DNA of 64,000 bases. Origin: Salticus scenicus. Lineage: Eukaryota > Arthropoda > Arachnida > Araneae > Salticidae. Within the stretch, counting starts at the first letter, position 1, and every line of letters starts with the position of its first letter. Position numbers and translations under genes: made by a program. Below the pieces are notes generated by a model. That model saw only the letters and a program-made list of their open reading frames with translations. It was not told the origin of the DNA and ran no database searches. Of this stretch, positions 47,030-58,142 are shown in pieces. The stretch is taken from contig OZ005656.1 of the NCBI GenBank assembly GCA_963930645.1, positions 272,411,695-272,475,694 on the forward strand, given 5' to 3'.

Positions 47030-49888
47030 TTAACCGTTTGAATGCTGAAGCACTTTCTGAAACCTTTCCCTAAACTGCTATCGCTGTTTTCGACGTCAAT
47101 AAAAGTTTTTCCGGTGTGAATATTTAGTTTTGTAAAAAATTCGAAACCCATTCACGCCAGCTGGAAAACTACGCCGCGCAGTAAAAAAAAAAAAAAAAAA
47201 ATCTAAGTAAGCAGCAATCGAAATGTTATATATAAATGTGTATTTTATAGATAAATCATTTACCCTCGACAGCTCTTTCTACAGAAATAAAATATGAAAT
47301 TTTCTAATGATCTATAAAAACTCACCTAATTAATGAAAGCCACGCCTTGCTGTAGCGTATGTAAAAGACCAATTTAAGTATCATTAAAGGATGAATAAAA
47401 ACAAAAAACGTGTTTTAACATTAATAATTGTTCACACACAATGTTTTACGAAAATTTAAGAGCAGTGAAAAAAATCCAATTTTAATATAGTTCTCCAAAT
47501 ATGCAATTCAGTGTAGTGAAGAGGTTTGTAATTTGATAAGATTTTATCGAGACTCCGCCCATTCTTATTTTTTTCCAACTTATTTCACAAAAATAAAGAT
47601 ATATATATTTTAAAAATGATGAAATCAGCGTCGTAATGTTTTATGCGTCGAAAATCACGTCAGATATTTCTTTTTCGAAATAACTACATTTAATTGATTT
47701 CAATGATAAAACTATTGACGTCGTCTTCTGGTGATATCTTTTGAGCATTTAAAATATATATATATATATATGTTACGAAATAAAACACAATCACTCATAC
47801 AATTATCAGTTAATTTATTAATTCTGTCTGTGTTTACAAATAAATAATGCAAAGAACTTTAGAAAATAAATAAACAAATATATATAGTACTTCTTGTAAA
47901 AGAAAATGTAAAAGAAAAATAATGAAAAGATAATGTTCAACAATTGTGTTTTCCTGCACAAAGGCCATGTAGCCATTTCTTACAGTGAGCGCAGATGAGG
48001 TTGGAACGCTTTATTCCACTCTGCTTGCTACTGCAGACCACACATTGACGTAAATTTCGTCCAGGTAATTTTTCTAAGGCGAATTTTTTGTTCGAAGGAG
48101 ATGTTTGTGTTAATTCGCTATTTCTGAAAACTATCCATTCTTTTTCAATATCTTCAATTATTTGAGATGTAAACTGAAGCCTACTAATATTTTTCTCTGT
48201 ACTATTCGATGTATATAAAATGTAGGCGTTCAATACCATTCTTCCAAATATATTATAAGCAACCTTTTTCCAATATTTGAGGGTCCTTCTCTCATCCAAG
48301 TACACATATAACATTTTATCTGATTCGTCCACTCCTCCCATGAATTTATTGTAGTCGTGGATCATGCTTGGTTTTTCTTCTTCGTATTCGAAAATTCCTC
48401 TCTTTTTGATGGTCACGTTCTTGGTATCTGAATTTGATGAAATTAGTATCACAGGATGTGGTTTCGATTTCTTGTCCTTGAAAGAACACATCAAAACATT
48501 TCCACATGCAAAATATTTAGCTTCTCCTACATTTACTTTCTTAGCTTCTAGAGGAACTTCTTTTCTATTTCGTCGTATAGTTCCAGTTATGTATGTATTT
48601 TTTCTCAATAGTGCTTTGGCCAAACGTAAGCTTGTGTAAAAATTATCCGTAAACAAATGGTAGCTTTTGTTTAAATAATTTCCCCCTGATAACAATTTTT
48701 GAACTACTGTAAATCCAAGACCATATTTTTTAATCAAAGCTTTATCTTCTGCATTTTTGGCGCCTTTGTAGCAGAAAAATCCCAAGCAATACTTTGTAAT
48801 GGAGTCGCACAACATCCAAAATTTGATTCCCCACTTCCGGTGCTTCTTATTTGGGAGATACTGTTTTATTGACGACTGGCAGTGAGTACCAACTAACGAC
48901 TCATCAATAGATAATTGTTGGTGTGGTACATAGTGCTGGTGAAATACAGAATTCGCATGTTTGACAAGAGTATCAAACCTGCCACATGGGTCATATTCTG
49001 GATGGCCTGGTTCAGCTAATTGTCTGTTGTCGACCAAATGAAAAAGCTTCAAGATCAATAGGAACCTATCTCTGGAAAACATTTTCCCAAACCATGGTAT
49101 CTGCCTAGAATCCTTTTTCCAATAACTGTCAACTGTTGGTCTTCTTGTTATACCCATCTCCAGTAACACAGCAATGAATGCTTTGACTTCCTGTACTGTT
49201 ATTGGAGTCCACCTTTTTGCACGAGAATTTTCCGATAAAATTCGTGAATTCAAAAATTGGGAAGCATACCTGTTTGTTTCTTTTGCGATAGTTTCGAGCA
49301 GTGATGTAGTAAAAAAGAAGTTGAAATAGGCTATAGGTTTCGCATCTGAAGAAGGTACGTGTCTAGGTCCAGGTATTTCAAAAAAGGCATTTGTTGCTTT
49401 AGAAAATGATTTTGTTGGGAAAATATCGGTAAAAGTAAGCTCTTTTGCTTCCGAAGAAGAAGATTCACTCATTGTTCGTAATCTTTTCTTTCGATGTATT
49501 ATGACGCTTTCTTTATCACTATCTTCGTTGTTTATATCCGCTGTCACAAGCTCTTCCGTTTCCAATTTTGAAGAAGAAGAAGAATCACTCAGTATCCGAA
49601 ATTTTTTTTCTCCCATGCATTATGACGCATTCTTCGTCACTTTCTTCATTATTTGCTTCCAATATCTCATCATTCTTCGTATCATTATGAGTCGAACCAT
49701 CGTCCAAAATACTGTTTCACATTATCGAGAAGTTTCGATCAACTGATTGATTTTACTTAAGTAAAAAAATTAAATTAAAATTCCGGTGATATCTGAATTT
49801 TACCTCTCGCAGCGCGATAGCGCTGCTTCGCAGTTTTCGAGAATTGACATAGCAGCGCTATCGCGCTGCTTAGCAGTCTAACGGTTAA
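47030..49888 (-). mobile_element. Complete piggyBac element, TTAA target duplication
   Basis: TTAA occurs at 47,030-47,033 and 49,885-49,888. Inside, the left end CCGTTTGAATGCTGAAGCA matches the inverse of the right end (CCGTTAGACTGCTAAGCA) with a few differences. Near the right end, CAGCGCGATAGCGCTG (about 49,810) and its inverse (about 49,852) form subterminal inverted repeats. The 2.85-kb length and an intact transposase fit an autonomous piggyBac. Confidence 0.9.
47937..49616 (-). CDS. piggyBac transposase, intact, 559 aa
   Basis: This transposase is predicted to excise and reinsert DNA precisely at TTAA sites. The catalytic aspartates are in LSIDESLVG, FTDNFYTS and FMGGVDESD, as in the DDD family. 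The C-terminus carries a cysteine/histidine-rich domain (CVVC...CAHC...HGLC...HNC) that binds element ends in known piggyBacs. The N-terminus is acidic and serine-rich, with two copies of a unit containing SDSSSS/SESSSS followed by charged residues. A third related unit lies just upstream in another frame across an A-run near 49,604-49,611, so the original start may have been further upstream. No stop or frameshift lies within the domain, and the element could be active. Confidence 0.94.
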   Translation of the reverse strand: MGEKKFRILSDSSSSSKLETEELVTADINNEDSDKESVIIHRKKRLRTMSESSSSEAKELTFTDIFPTKSFSKATNAFFEIPGPRHVPSSDAKPIAYFNFFFTTSLLETIAKETNRYASQFLNSRILSENSRAKRWTPITVQEVKAFIAVLLEMGITRRPTVDSYWKKDSRQIPWFGKMFSRDRFLLILKLFHLVDNRQLAEPGHPEYDPCGRFDTLVKHANSVFHQHYVPHQQLSIDESLVGTHCQSSIKQYLPNKKHRKWGIKFWMLCDSITKYCLGFFCYKGAKNAEDKALIKKYGLGFTVVQKLLSGGNYLNKSYHLFTDNFYTSLRLAKALLRKNTYITGTIRRNRKEVPLEAKKVNVGEAKYFACGNVLMCSFKDKKSKPHPVILISSNSDTKNVTIKKRGIFEYEEEKPSMIHDYNKFMGGVDESDKMLYVYLDERRTLKYWKKVAYNIFGRMVLNAYILYTSNSTEKNISRLQFTSQIIEDIEKEWIVFRNSELTQTSPSNKKFALEKLPGRNLRQCVVCSSKQSGIKRSNLICAHCKKWLHGLCAGKHNC

Positions 49889-50089
49889 GGAAGACAATCG
49901 ATGCCCCCCCCTCCGACCCCCTAGGATTAAATTTCACATATAGACAACAGGCTTTAATCTATACTCTCACACATAATATAAACATTATAAGTTGCTGAAA
50001 GAAACTTAAATGGTAAAATGATGATTTTTGTATTCGACCTTGTGTATCGAAGAGAAATTTTAACGCAAACGTTCACTTTTGCTCAACAG
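49889..50089. other. Short flank right of the piggyBac element
   Basis: Noncoding; includes a C-run at 49,903-49,910 and the candidate splice acceptor at 50,088-50,089. Confidence 0.5.
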
Positions 50090-50313
50090 GAAGGTATGAT
50101 AGCGTTAAAGTACATTTGGCGCAGAAAAACGCACAAAAATTGCGGAATTTAAATGAAAAATGTTGCCCATTTTCTCAAGAAATTACCCCGCCACATTTCT
50201 ACAAAATATACCATTTGGAAATGAGTGAAAAAATTTTGAGGATGCCCAAATGGCAAAGGAAGACTATCTCGATTCCAGAAACGAGCACATCTACGGAAGA
50301 TTGGGAATGCTGA
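50090..50313 (+). CDS. Possible terminal coding exon, unidentified protein
   Basis: A plausible acceptor (CTCAACAG, ending 50,089) precedes an open frame of about 74 codons to a TGA at 50,311-50,313. The peptide has varied, protein-like composition (for example LNEKCCPFSQEITPPHFYK and EMSEKILRMPKWQRKT) and the DNA is less AT-rich than its surroundings. It also contains RKTISIP, a possible phosphorylation site. The frame is open a little upstream of the acceptor too, and a second frame is also open there. No upstream exons could be linked. It may be the last exon of a host gene whose intron contains the piggyBac, or a decayed element fragment. I do not recognise the protein. Confidence 0.35.
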
Positions 50314-51727
50314 CGAATTGTTAACCAACGTAAAAAATTCTATTTTAACTTAAAATTTCTGTGTTTTTTTTTTTTTTTTTTTTTTTTTTTTTGTCCCCCT
50401 CCAAAACTTTCATTACACATAATAGATATAGTCTGTAATAAAAATTTCTCTTTTGGTGAAAAGTGGAAAATAGAATCAAATATTATTTTGATTCTATTTT
50501 CCTTTTATATTTTGTGGACATAATGCTGGACTATTATAAAGTCAATCTTATTGTAAAAAAGTTTAAAGCGCATAAAGACTTTAGTTTAACATTAAAGTTT
50601 ATAGTTCATGCCTTTTATAATAAACTGATATAAATTAAAAAACATATAACCTCTCTCGAATAACAACATGGCGTAGTTAGTATTAGATATGCGAAGCCGA
50701 TATTCGTTAAATGCTGTTTTTAAGAATAGAGAGATTTCTCAGCATTATCTCGTAGATTCAGCAAGGATTTTAAGGATCAGAAGCTAGGCTAATTTGAGAA
50801 GAGGAACCATTATTGTTGAAGATATTAATGGACTACACGTATGCAGAATAACCGATCTTATATATTCTATGGTTTCCAGTAACGGTTAGTCCTTAAATGA
50901 GAACCAATGAAAAATGACGCATCCGTGAAAGTAGGATAGGGTGGGGTTGAAAAATAAAATCAACTGCAGATATCTTTACAAATAATAAATCAAGGAATAA
51001 AATCTCTTATTTTTCAAGTTAACTTTGATTTACAGGCGCCATACATTCTTTGAGGCAATATTAAATTAGAAATTAATAATGAAATTTCGAAAGATTCTTT
51101 GTATAATTTTTTACCTGAAACACGTAATGTATAATGTTACAAGGAATGTTCAAAATAAAACTTTTATATTTTAATAAAAAGGTTGAAAAATTTATTTCAG
51201 ATAATAAGAGTAAGAAAGAGTCTATACTTTCGCTCGTATATAAACGTCAGTTTTCTAAAACCCATAAGGTTTTCTCTCCTGTGGTGAATTATGCCTTAAA
51301 GCGACAGAAAATGTCAAGATTGTTGATTTTCATATATATTTGTTTTGTTAGCAGTCACGATATCAAAAATGTTTTCGCTGGCGGCGATAACAGGCCTTCG
51401 ACAGAACGCTCAAAAATCTATAAAAATATTTTTTACTAGCGAAATATTTAAACATTTATGTCAGCCATAATATTACAAAAGCTTTTTCACAATTTGCTGA
51501 GCCGGTAGTGGAGAGTTCAGAATTAACGTGTCTAATAAATCAGCTGTGAAATCTTTGTAATTTTCAAATAATTAACTTCAAGATGAGAAGAGACGTCGGA
51601 ATTAGTTTGTTTAACATTCGTCATTTCTTATACCATATATTGTCATGAGATCGATCATTATTTATAAATAGAGTATATTTTCAAAAATAAAAAGTAATTT
51701 TAGAAATCGAAAGGCCTTTTTTTTTTC
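50314..51727. other. Noncoding DNA
   Basis: No gene is supported. Poly-T lies at 50,368-50,392, and an inverted repeat around AATAGAATCAAATATTATTT at 50,470-50,500 could form a small hairpin. Confidence 0.5.
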
Positions 51728-52016
51728 TCCCCATATTCTTATGTACTTACTGTCATTCACTACGGTATGTTTGTGAATCTCAAGCTAATAAAAAATGTGC
51801 CTCCATTTTAAGGCAAATATAAACTTTTTCATTTATCTCTCCGTAACTCAGGTGGTTAGAGTGCCTTGTTAGTGTCGCGGTGGGCGAGCGTTCGATACCC
51901 CGAAGGTCCGGAGTGTTAATTTTTGCAGATAATTAGTAGAAAAGATGTCAATTGATAAAAGAAAAATTTTCGTTGACTGCACAGTATCCTAAGAATTTTT
52001 TTAAGAGCTTTTTTTT
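51728..52016 (+). repeat. tRNA-derived SINE-like repeat family 1, copy 2
   Basis: The tRNA-like head (A box ACTCAGGTGGTTAGAGTGC near 51,848 and B box CGTTCGATACCCC near 51,890) and both flanks match the - strand copy at 28.8-29.1 kb over about 290 bp. The acceptor-like ends CTCTCCG and CGGAG can pair. Confidence 0.75.
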
Positions 52017-52731
52017 TTAAATGTTCGAATGCTGAATTCTTTTTAGGATAGTAGGTAATGATAGGTTAAAGAGACTACGGTATATATATATTTATTAACT
52101 CGGTACTTCTAGTCCTAAAAATCTTGTTGAAACATTAAGATTGCCATTTTAATCCGGGAGGACGGGCGTGGGGTGTTTTGACACCCCATGCCCAGAAATA
52201 TTCATTCTCTCAATATAAACAGAAGTGGTCGGGTCTTTCAGTACCTGCCTCCAAGATCATCCTCCGTGCGAAGTGTATGAAAACGGCGAATTCAGACTCT
52301 TCTTCATTCTTATAGAACAATTTCGGGTGTAAAAACTGCAAAATAATCTAAAGCTTCTGATGTATGTACACCCTAATTATTATGAAAATTAATGTCTCGG
52401 TATTCTTATCCACAGTAATGTATCATTTTTATAATAATAAATATTGTAAGGAAAATAATTAAGTGCGCCACATGGGAAAAAAATTAAGTTTTTCTGACAA
52501 GGAGGAGAGGGTGAGTGCTTTTAATTTATTTTTTTATTAATTTTTAAAGTTTACGATAAATGAACATTTCCGTTAATTATTTTCACGAGAAAGAGTGTAA
52601 TTATCCTGAATTTCATCAACAGATTGAATTCTAAAGATTTTTTTGGTATTTATGTTATTTAATATGTTTGGGGTGCGCTGACACCCCATGCCCGTTCTCA
52701 TGTTACATTTCACGGCGCCCGCTCTGCCGGA
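52017..52731. other. Noncoding DNA
   Basis: No gene is supported. The phrase TGACACCCCATGCCC occurs twice (about 52,178 and 52,680), suggesting an old duplicated or repeat end. Confidence 0.45.
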
Positions 52732-53335
52732 TTAACCCTTTAGGTACATATGACGAGTGAGACTCGTCATCTGCTTACTTGGGCGAAGTTACGGTGGACG
52801 AGTCTGACTCGTCATCTGAATTTAAGAAGTAGGCGTTGATGTTTGTGGCACCCCCGCCAGTGGGCGTTGATCGCAAACACTTTCCTGACATTTTTTTATG
52901 ATATCTTACAACCATACTTATATCAGTATATTCCAAATAAAATGTATTACTTTTACATAGTAACACTTTTGCGACCGCTGACGTAGATTCACACCATTTG
53001 AAAATCTGTTACTCCACCAGTGGGCGTTTCTTTTGCAATTTGTATGCTATTTTTTCTTAAAAATATATTCAATATTCACAATTTTACAATGAAATATACT
53101 ATGAATACAAATACTTTGATTAGAAAGAATAAAATTATAATGTATATCCATTTGTAATATAAATGTGAATACAGAAAATTTTGTTCTGAAAGAGGGAGGA
53201 TAACGCCCACACAGGAGAATAACGCCTACAGGCGGAACTTACTGTCAAAAATTCAAAATCATTCCATATAGTGACAAATTAAATCCGTCCCATGGGCATA
53301 AAAATCTTCAAATAATTCAGTACTCAAAGGGTCCA
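52732..53335. mobile_element. TTAA-type non-autonomous element F, 596 bp, right target decayed
   Basis: TTAA at 52,732-52,735 precedes CCCTTTAGGTAC. The right end GTACTCAAAGGG (ending 53,331) is its near-inverse, followed by TCCA in place of TTAA. Two perfect-armed palindromes, ATGACGAGTgagACTCGTCAT (52,750-52,770) and GACGAGTctgACTCGTC (52,797-52,813), lie by the left end. CCAGTGGGCGTT occurs near 52,857 and 53,018 and GATAACGCC-like phrases near 53,200. Confidence 0.65.
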
Positions 53336-55379
53336 AGATTGTTGCTTTGCGTATATGTGTTACAATAACTTTTCAAAACTTTTCCTCTTTTCAACAGTAA
53401 AATTGTAAAATACTACAGATGAGGGAAAAACCCCAAACTGTGGCCTTAGAACAATCAGTTATTTTTATACAAAGGATCCTTCGTATGTTCCTCCATTTGA
53501 GATGCTTTCTAGAAAGCTTATTTAGAACAAAAAAATAATATGAGACTGGATAACGGACGGTAGAGAAAATTTGGGAATTTTAGAAAACTAGGAAATACGT
53601 GTAACAGATACCGAGCGGTGTGTAAACCATGAATTTGTTAAAATGAAAGGAATGAATTGGGACTTCACTAAAAGGACGTATGAATGTAAAAGACCATAAA
53701 TGAAAGTCGTATAAGCGGTGCTTTTCTGTATCTAATGATGGAACAACGACTTATGACTATAGGGCAATCTTAGATATCTTTCTTTTAAGATACGAAAAAG
53801 ATATGGAAAAAAAAGTGACATTCTCCTCCATCTGTGTGTGCATGGAGGGGTGAATTTCTTAAAATCCTGATAGTTGTTTTAAGTATTTACATTTGTTACC
53901 TTTCAAAGCAAAAATCTTGGGGATATTTGTTTTTCCATTGTTATATAAAAACGATAGGAAAAAGAAATTGTTCCTCTGTCTTAGTGGTGGCGAATAAGGT
54001 AAAATAGATTTTAATGCTTGTCTACGTCACGGATGTTTCACAAAATAAAATGCTATAGGCAGATAACTAAGGCAGTATGTTTTTCTTTTTAACAATATTC
54101 TCGGATGTTATTATAATCTTTTAGTTAGATCTATTTTAAATAAGATGAAACATTAAAAGAATTTCCAACTTCGTTGCTAGTTAATTTTTTTTTTTTTTCC
54201 CCCAATTATTATATGCAGTATTTTAAAAACATTTTAAACAACGCAATTCATTATTTCCAATTTCAAACTAAATATTTTCACAAAATCTAAAAATACTGTC
54301 AAATAAAAATGGCTTATTTGACTGAGAATTTTAATTTAACGAAAAATTTTAATTGAAAAATAAGCTCGTAAGAATTTAAATTCGAAGTAATCTTGGTTTA
54401 TAGAAAATAAATGTTGAGAGAAATTCTTCAGAAAAGAAAATATTTTATGAAAAGAAAGTTGCAAAATATTTACTTAATGTAAACTAGGTTCTATATGCTA
54501 AACTTCTCCAGACATTTTTGTTTAAAAATTCCGTAAAATATTTAACCTTAAGTAAACAGAATATTCTCTAACAGTTTTTTTTTTTTTTTTTTAACAACAC
54601 TTTTGTTTTGTTTTCCGAAAACATAATATAAAACCACAAGAGAAAATCCATCCCAGTAATTTTTTTTTTTTTTCCCCCGATGTGTCTAGGATTTTTATTT
54701 CTTTTTCACTGTTATTTTCTTTTGCGAATCTATTGAAAGTTTCTTTGCGATAAAAATTAAATACGTTTTTATTAAAGTGCTATTTTCAAAGGAAAACTTT
54801 GGAAATAATATAAAGTGTATTATTGCTTATTTTAAAACAAAAAAGATAAATTATAAAATAAGTAATAGCAAAACATTTTTCAATAACAAGAATAAAAATT
54901 CATCGATTACATTTCGAAAATTTTATAGAAATTCTTTTTTACTTTCAGAATATTACATGTAAGGAAAGTATTGCAATAATGTCAAAAATCCGACAGAGAG
55001 TTTCGTGTATCTACACGCTTTGAGGTCCTCTGAATTCATATTTGCTATTTTCATGGTGATTATATGCATGTGTGTATGTATGTGAGCGTCTAAATTCTTA
55101 GTTCGAATGAGCTGAAAGTTGGTACGTATGTTATAGGTCACCATAGCTCTAACCCTATTGACTTTGGTGAATCTAGAACTTATTACTTTCTTCTATATTC
55201 AATAGAATAAAGCATTGGATTCGTAAAAATTTTCGACCTCAGATTTTTGATAGATTTACACGTTTCGAGAGCTGTAGAACACGATTTGATCATTTTTAGA
55301 AAATGTCTGTGTGACAAAATTTTCTGGCAACTATATCTCGGGGACTACTTCACAGAATTTCATACAAATTGGTATGCAG
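53336..55379. other. Noncoding DNA
   Basis: No gene is supported. Poly-T tracts lie at 54,186-54,198, 54,575-54,592 and 54,660-54,672. A dispersed TTTACACGTTTCGAG-type repeat occupies about 55,000-55,379 and is the site into which the next element inserted. Confidence 0.5.
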
Positions 55380-55382
55380 TTA

Positions 55383-55885
55383 TAGTCCGGTCAATTTGGA
55401 CAATTGAAATAAAGAAAATTCCGACAGAGCCAAATTTCCGTAGAGACCTTAGGTTCACCACAAAGAATAAGGTGTCAAAAGTCCCCATCGGTCCCATGTG
55501 TGCTAAGGGACTTATTCGGGCCCCAAGGTCAAAATTTTGGGGGTTTTGGATTTTTCTCGAAAACGGTAAGTTTTATCGAAAAAGTACCTCAGAGTAAAGT
55601 TGTAGATCTCAAAATTCTCTATAAAAATGGTCCTTATGATTTTTTCTCTAAGACCCACCATTTCTACATGTGTACTAAGAGACTTATTCGGGCCCCAAGG
55701 TCAAAATTTTGAGTTTTTTGGATTTTTCTCGAAAACGGTAAGTTTTATCGAAAAAGTACCTCAGAGTAAAGTTGTAGATCTCAAAATTCTCTATAAAAAT
55801 GGTCCTTATGATTTTTTCTCTAAGACCCACCATTTCCCAGATATTGCGCTTGTAAGAATCACGCTCTACATAATATGCACACATT
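55383..55885. repeat. Left terminal inverted repeat of the XPG/CXC element
   Basis: Matches the inverse of 58,143-58,633 with few differences and carries two copies (period 172 bp) of a unit containing TTCTCGAAAACGGTAAG. Open frames here are repeat artefacts. Confidence 0.9.
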
Positions 55886-56058
55886 TCCACACCACCTGTG
55901 AGGTAGTGTGCGCGTTTTTTTTTAACGTGGTTTCCCCGGTAGGCCTATTCCACGAACCTGTATGACGTTATTTTCAGGAAAAATAGTTATTTAATAGTAT
56001 GAAGATTATTGATATTGGTTATTGAGTTTAACTGTCGTTCGAATGTTTTTTTGTTACT

Positions 56059-56412
56059 TTAATCTGACTCATACTCTTCATACTCAACTTCAACAATCAT
56101 GTTTTCTTCTTCTTCTTCTTCTTCTTCCTGCTGCTGAATGTTCAAAAACTGTTCAAATGAAGATGAATCAGTTGTCTCTTCATCAAAATCACATGAATCT
56201 TCCTCTCTTGTATTTAATTGAACATTCGAACACGATAGACCTTGGCAATTGGTACACGCTGGAGAACACTGCAACCCTATTTTTTTACAGCCACATTTGG
56301 AACTACAACCTTTCTTGCACTTGCAAAAAATAGAGTTAAGAAGTTTTTCTGGAGCAGGGGGCAGTAAAGTTTTAATCGGTTCCAAAGTAAAAATAAAATA
56401 TAGTTTTGGCAT
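56059..56412 (-). pseudogene. CXC (tesmin/TSO1-like) domain C-terminal fragment
   Basis: A cysteine-rich domain of the tesmin/TSO1 type is visible (FCKCKKGCSSKCGCKK, then CSPACTNC and CSN). It is preceded by a proline-containing linker (LLPPAPEKLL) and followed by a very acidic C-terminal tail with a run of nine glutamates. Such domains bind DNA through zinc clusters. In related arthropod and Hydra proteins, as I recall them, the CXC domain lies at the end of a long protein that starts with the nuclease domain seen upstream. Here the two meet near 56,410 in different frames. The middle of the protein is therefore missing and this piece has no real start. Confidence 0.75.
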
Positions 56413-57014
56413 TTTGGATAAGCTGATAAACTTTTAGAAGAATATATTTCTGTGCGTTGTTGCGCCTTCCCAGGTTTCAGAAAGTAAATAATTTTATCAG
56501 ATGGAGTCCTTGCAGTGAGTAGTACTAACAAATCAACATCTTCGCCTACTACAATAGTTGTGTTTCTTGCATTAAATATTTCTATTGCTGTTTCAATTAT
56601 GAGGACATCGGCGTCATTCGGAGCTTGTTTCACGGCAATATTTTCAGCAGTTAATTTGTTACTCAACATAGAAATAAATCGAGATTTATTATTAATGTTT
56701 GCAAAAAATTGTTGTTGGTTTACTGGAACTGTCATAAATTCATCAAACATTATGTCGGAACCTGAGGATGTTTTTGTAGTACGACGACGTTGTTCTGCAG
56801 CTTTTATGTTCTTTGTTGTGTCACTATAGCCATCAAATACTACCGTAACTGTATGACCATAATGTCTACGTAAATACTGAACACATTTTTCAAAAATTAC
56901 ATTGAAGGTTTCTTCTCGATCCCACACAACGTGATGTAGTAGATATCCTCCATCAATAACGTAAGCAGCGTTTGTGCAATCAACCTCAGCATTGACCGTT
57001 CTTCCTTTTTCCAC
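56413..57014 (-). pseudogene. PIN/XPG-like nuclease domain fragment
   Basis: Acidic motifs of the FEN1/XPG (PIN-like) fold appear in order: VIDGGYLL, VVFDGYSD, APNDADVLI and VVGEDVDLLVLL. This suggests a structure-specific nuclease active site with the usual aspartate positions. The frame is open to 56,277 but the homologous part appears to end near IYSSKSLS at about 56,425, where it abuts the CXC fragment in another frame. At the 5' side it begins in a different frame from the cysteine-rich protein, which it should continue. A one-base shift near 57,005-57,020 separates the two. The protein is broken in at least two places. Confidence 0.75.
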
Positions 57015-57880
57015 CGTTTTTCCTTTTCATTCAAGTTTTTGTTATCAGACCAGGCTTGACTTAAAATGTCTTGGTAATTGTCTACAAAACAAATAAATGT
57101 TAATTTCCCAGGCTTCTCTTTAATAATAATTCTACTACCATACTTTAATTTCAATCGTATTTTTATAATCCCGTTTTCTAAAGCAACATTTTGGCAAACA
57201 TTCTTCAATTCATCCAGTGAAAACTGGCAGTCATCGCTACTTTCAATGAAATTGAAAATTTCCTCCATTGCAGAGTTTATAGCCTCACTTTCAGGACGTC
57301 CAATTTTACCTCCAGTATTAGGTCTCAGGAAGGTTTTGTAACAACTGTCATGGTATTTAGCGTCAGCAGCGACTAAATCATACTCAAAGTTAATACGTGC
57401 AAAGACAGCTTTTGACACATCATCAGAACGGTCTTTAGTTAATTTTAAAATGGAATCTTTGAATGTAAGTGTGGAAACTTTATAAATTATTCGGCGACAA
57501 TTCTGCGCTTTCTTCTTCTCTGCTCTTTCATCCGCTTCATCAGCACAAAATAAGCAGTGTTTTTTAAAACAAAATCTGGATTCACTTACTCGCGCTCTAG
57601 TATGAGGTGGACTTACTTTTGAAGTACTGGCTTGTTCTTCCTCACGTTTTCTTTTTGCTGAAGAGATTGAAGTTTTCCGGGTGTATGATTTTCTGCAATC
57701 CACGTGAATTGTAACGGACTTTTGACTTCTTAAATAATCAGCAAACTCATCATTTCTCGCGACACTTGCATCGATTAAAGTTGGCATTCCACGACTGACC
57801 ACAACAGTTTCATCTTCAGTCAAAAGTTTATTACAAATAAAGCAAAATCGTGACATTTTTTTTAAAATATTGATCAGCAC
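57005..57880 (-). pseudogene. Cysteine-rich N-terminal protein of the XPG/CXC element
   Basis: This frame starts MLINILKKMSRFCFICNK and includes Cys/His clusters (CFICNK...HVDCRKSYT, then CFKKHCLFC and YHDSCYKTF) that probably bind zinc. The second ATG (MSRFCF) may be the real start. A basic KRKREEE segment lies between the clusters. The frame runs on to 56,897 in a frame unlike the nuclease piece, after a shift near 57,010. Large proteins with this arrangement are widespread in arthropods and Hydra, to my recollection, and are linked to transposons. A role in transposition is inferred. The copy is disrupted. Confidence 0.7.
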
Positions 57881-58142
57881 AAACTACAATAGTAGACGCT
57901 TGTAATAAATACGTATATTCACTCGAACGGCACGTTTAACACTAAAAGAAACAGGTACGTGAACGACACCACACGGACAAAAGAATAGCCAGATGTTATT
58001 CAAGGCCATACAAGTAGATGGGATACTGTAAGGGACTGGAGGTCTTTTGAGAGTATATTTTCTTAGAATAGTATAATGTATACATGAAAGAGACACAAGT
58101 AGGCATTTTTACTTGCTTGAGTACCTGAATATGTATATACGT

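Noticed and set aside
55247..55965. Frames of 70-116 codons in the left inverted repeat, with counterparts at 58,063-58,536
   Set aside because: They follow the tandem-duplicated terminal repeat and read the same sequence on both arms. Noncoding repeat artefacts.
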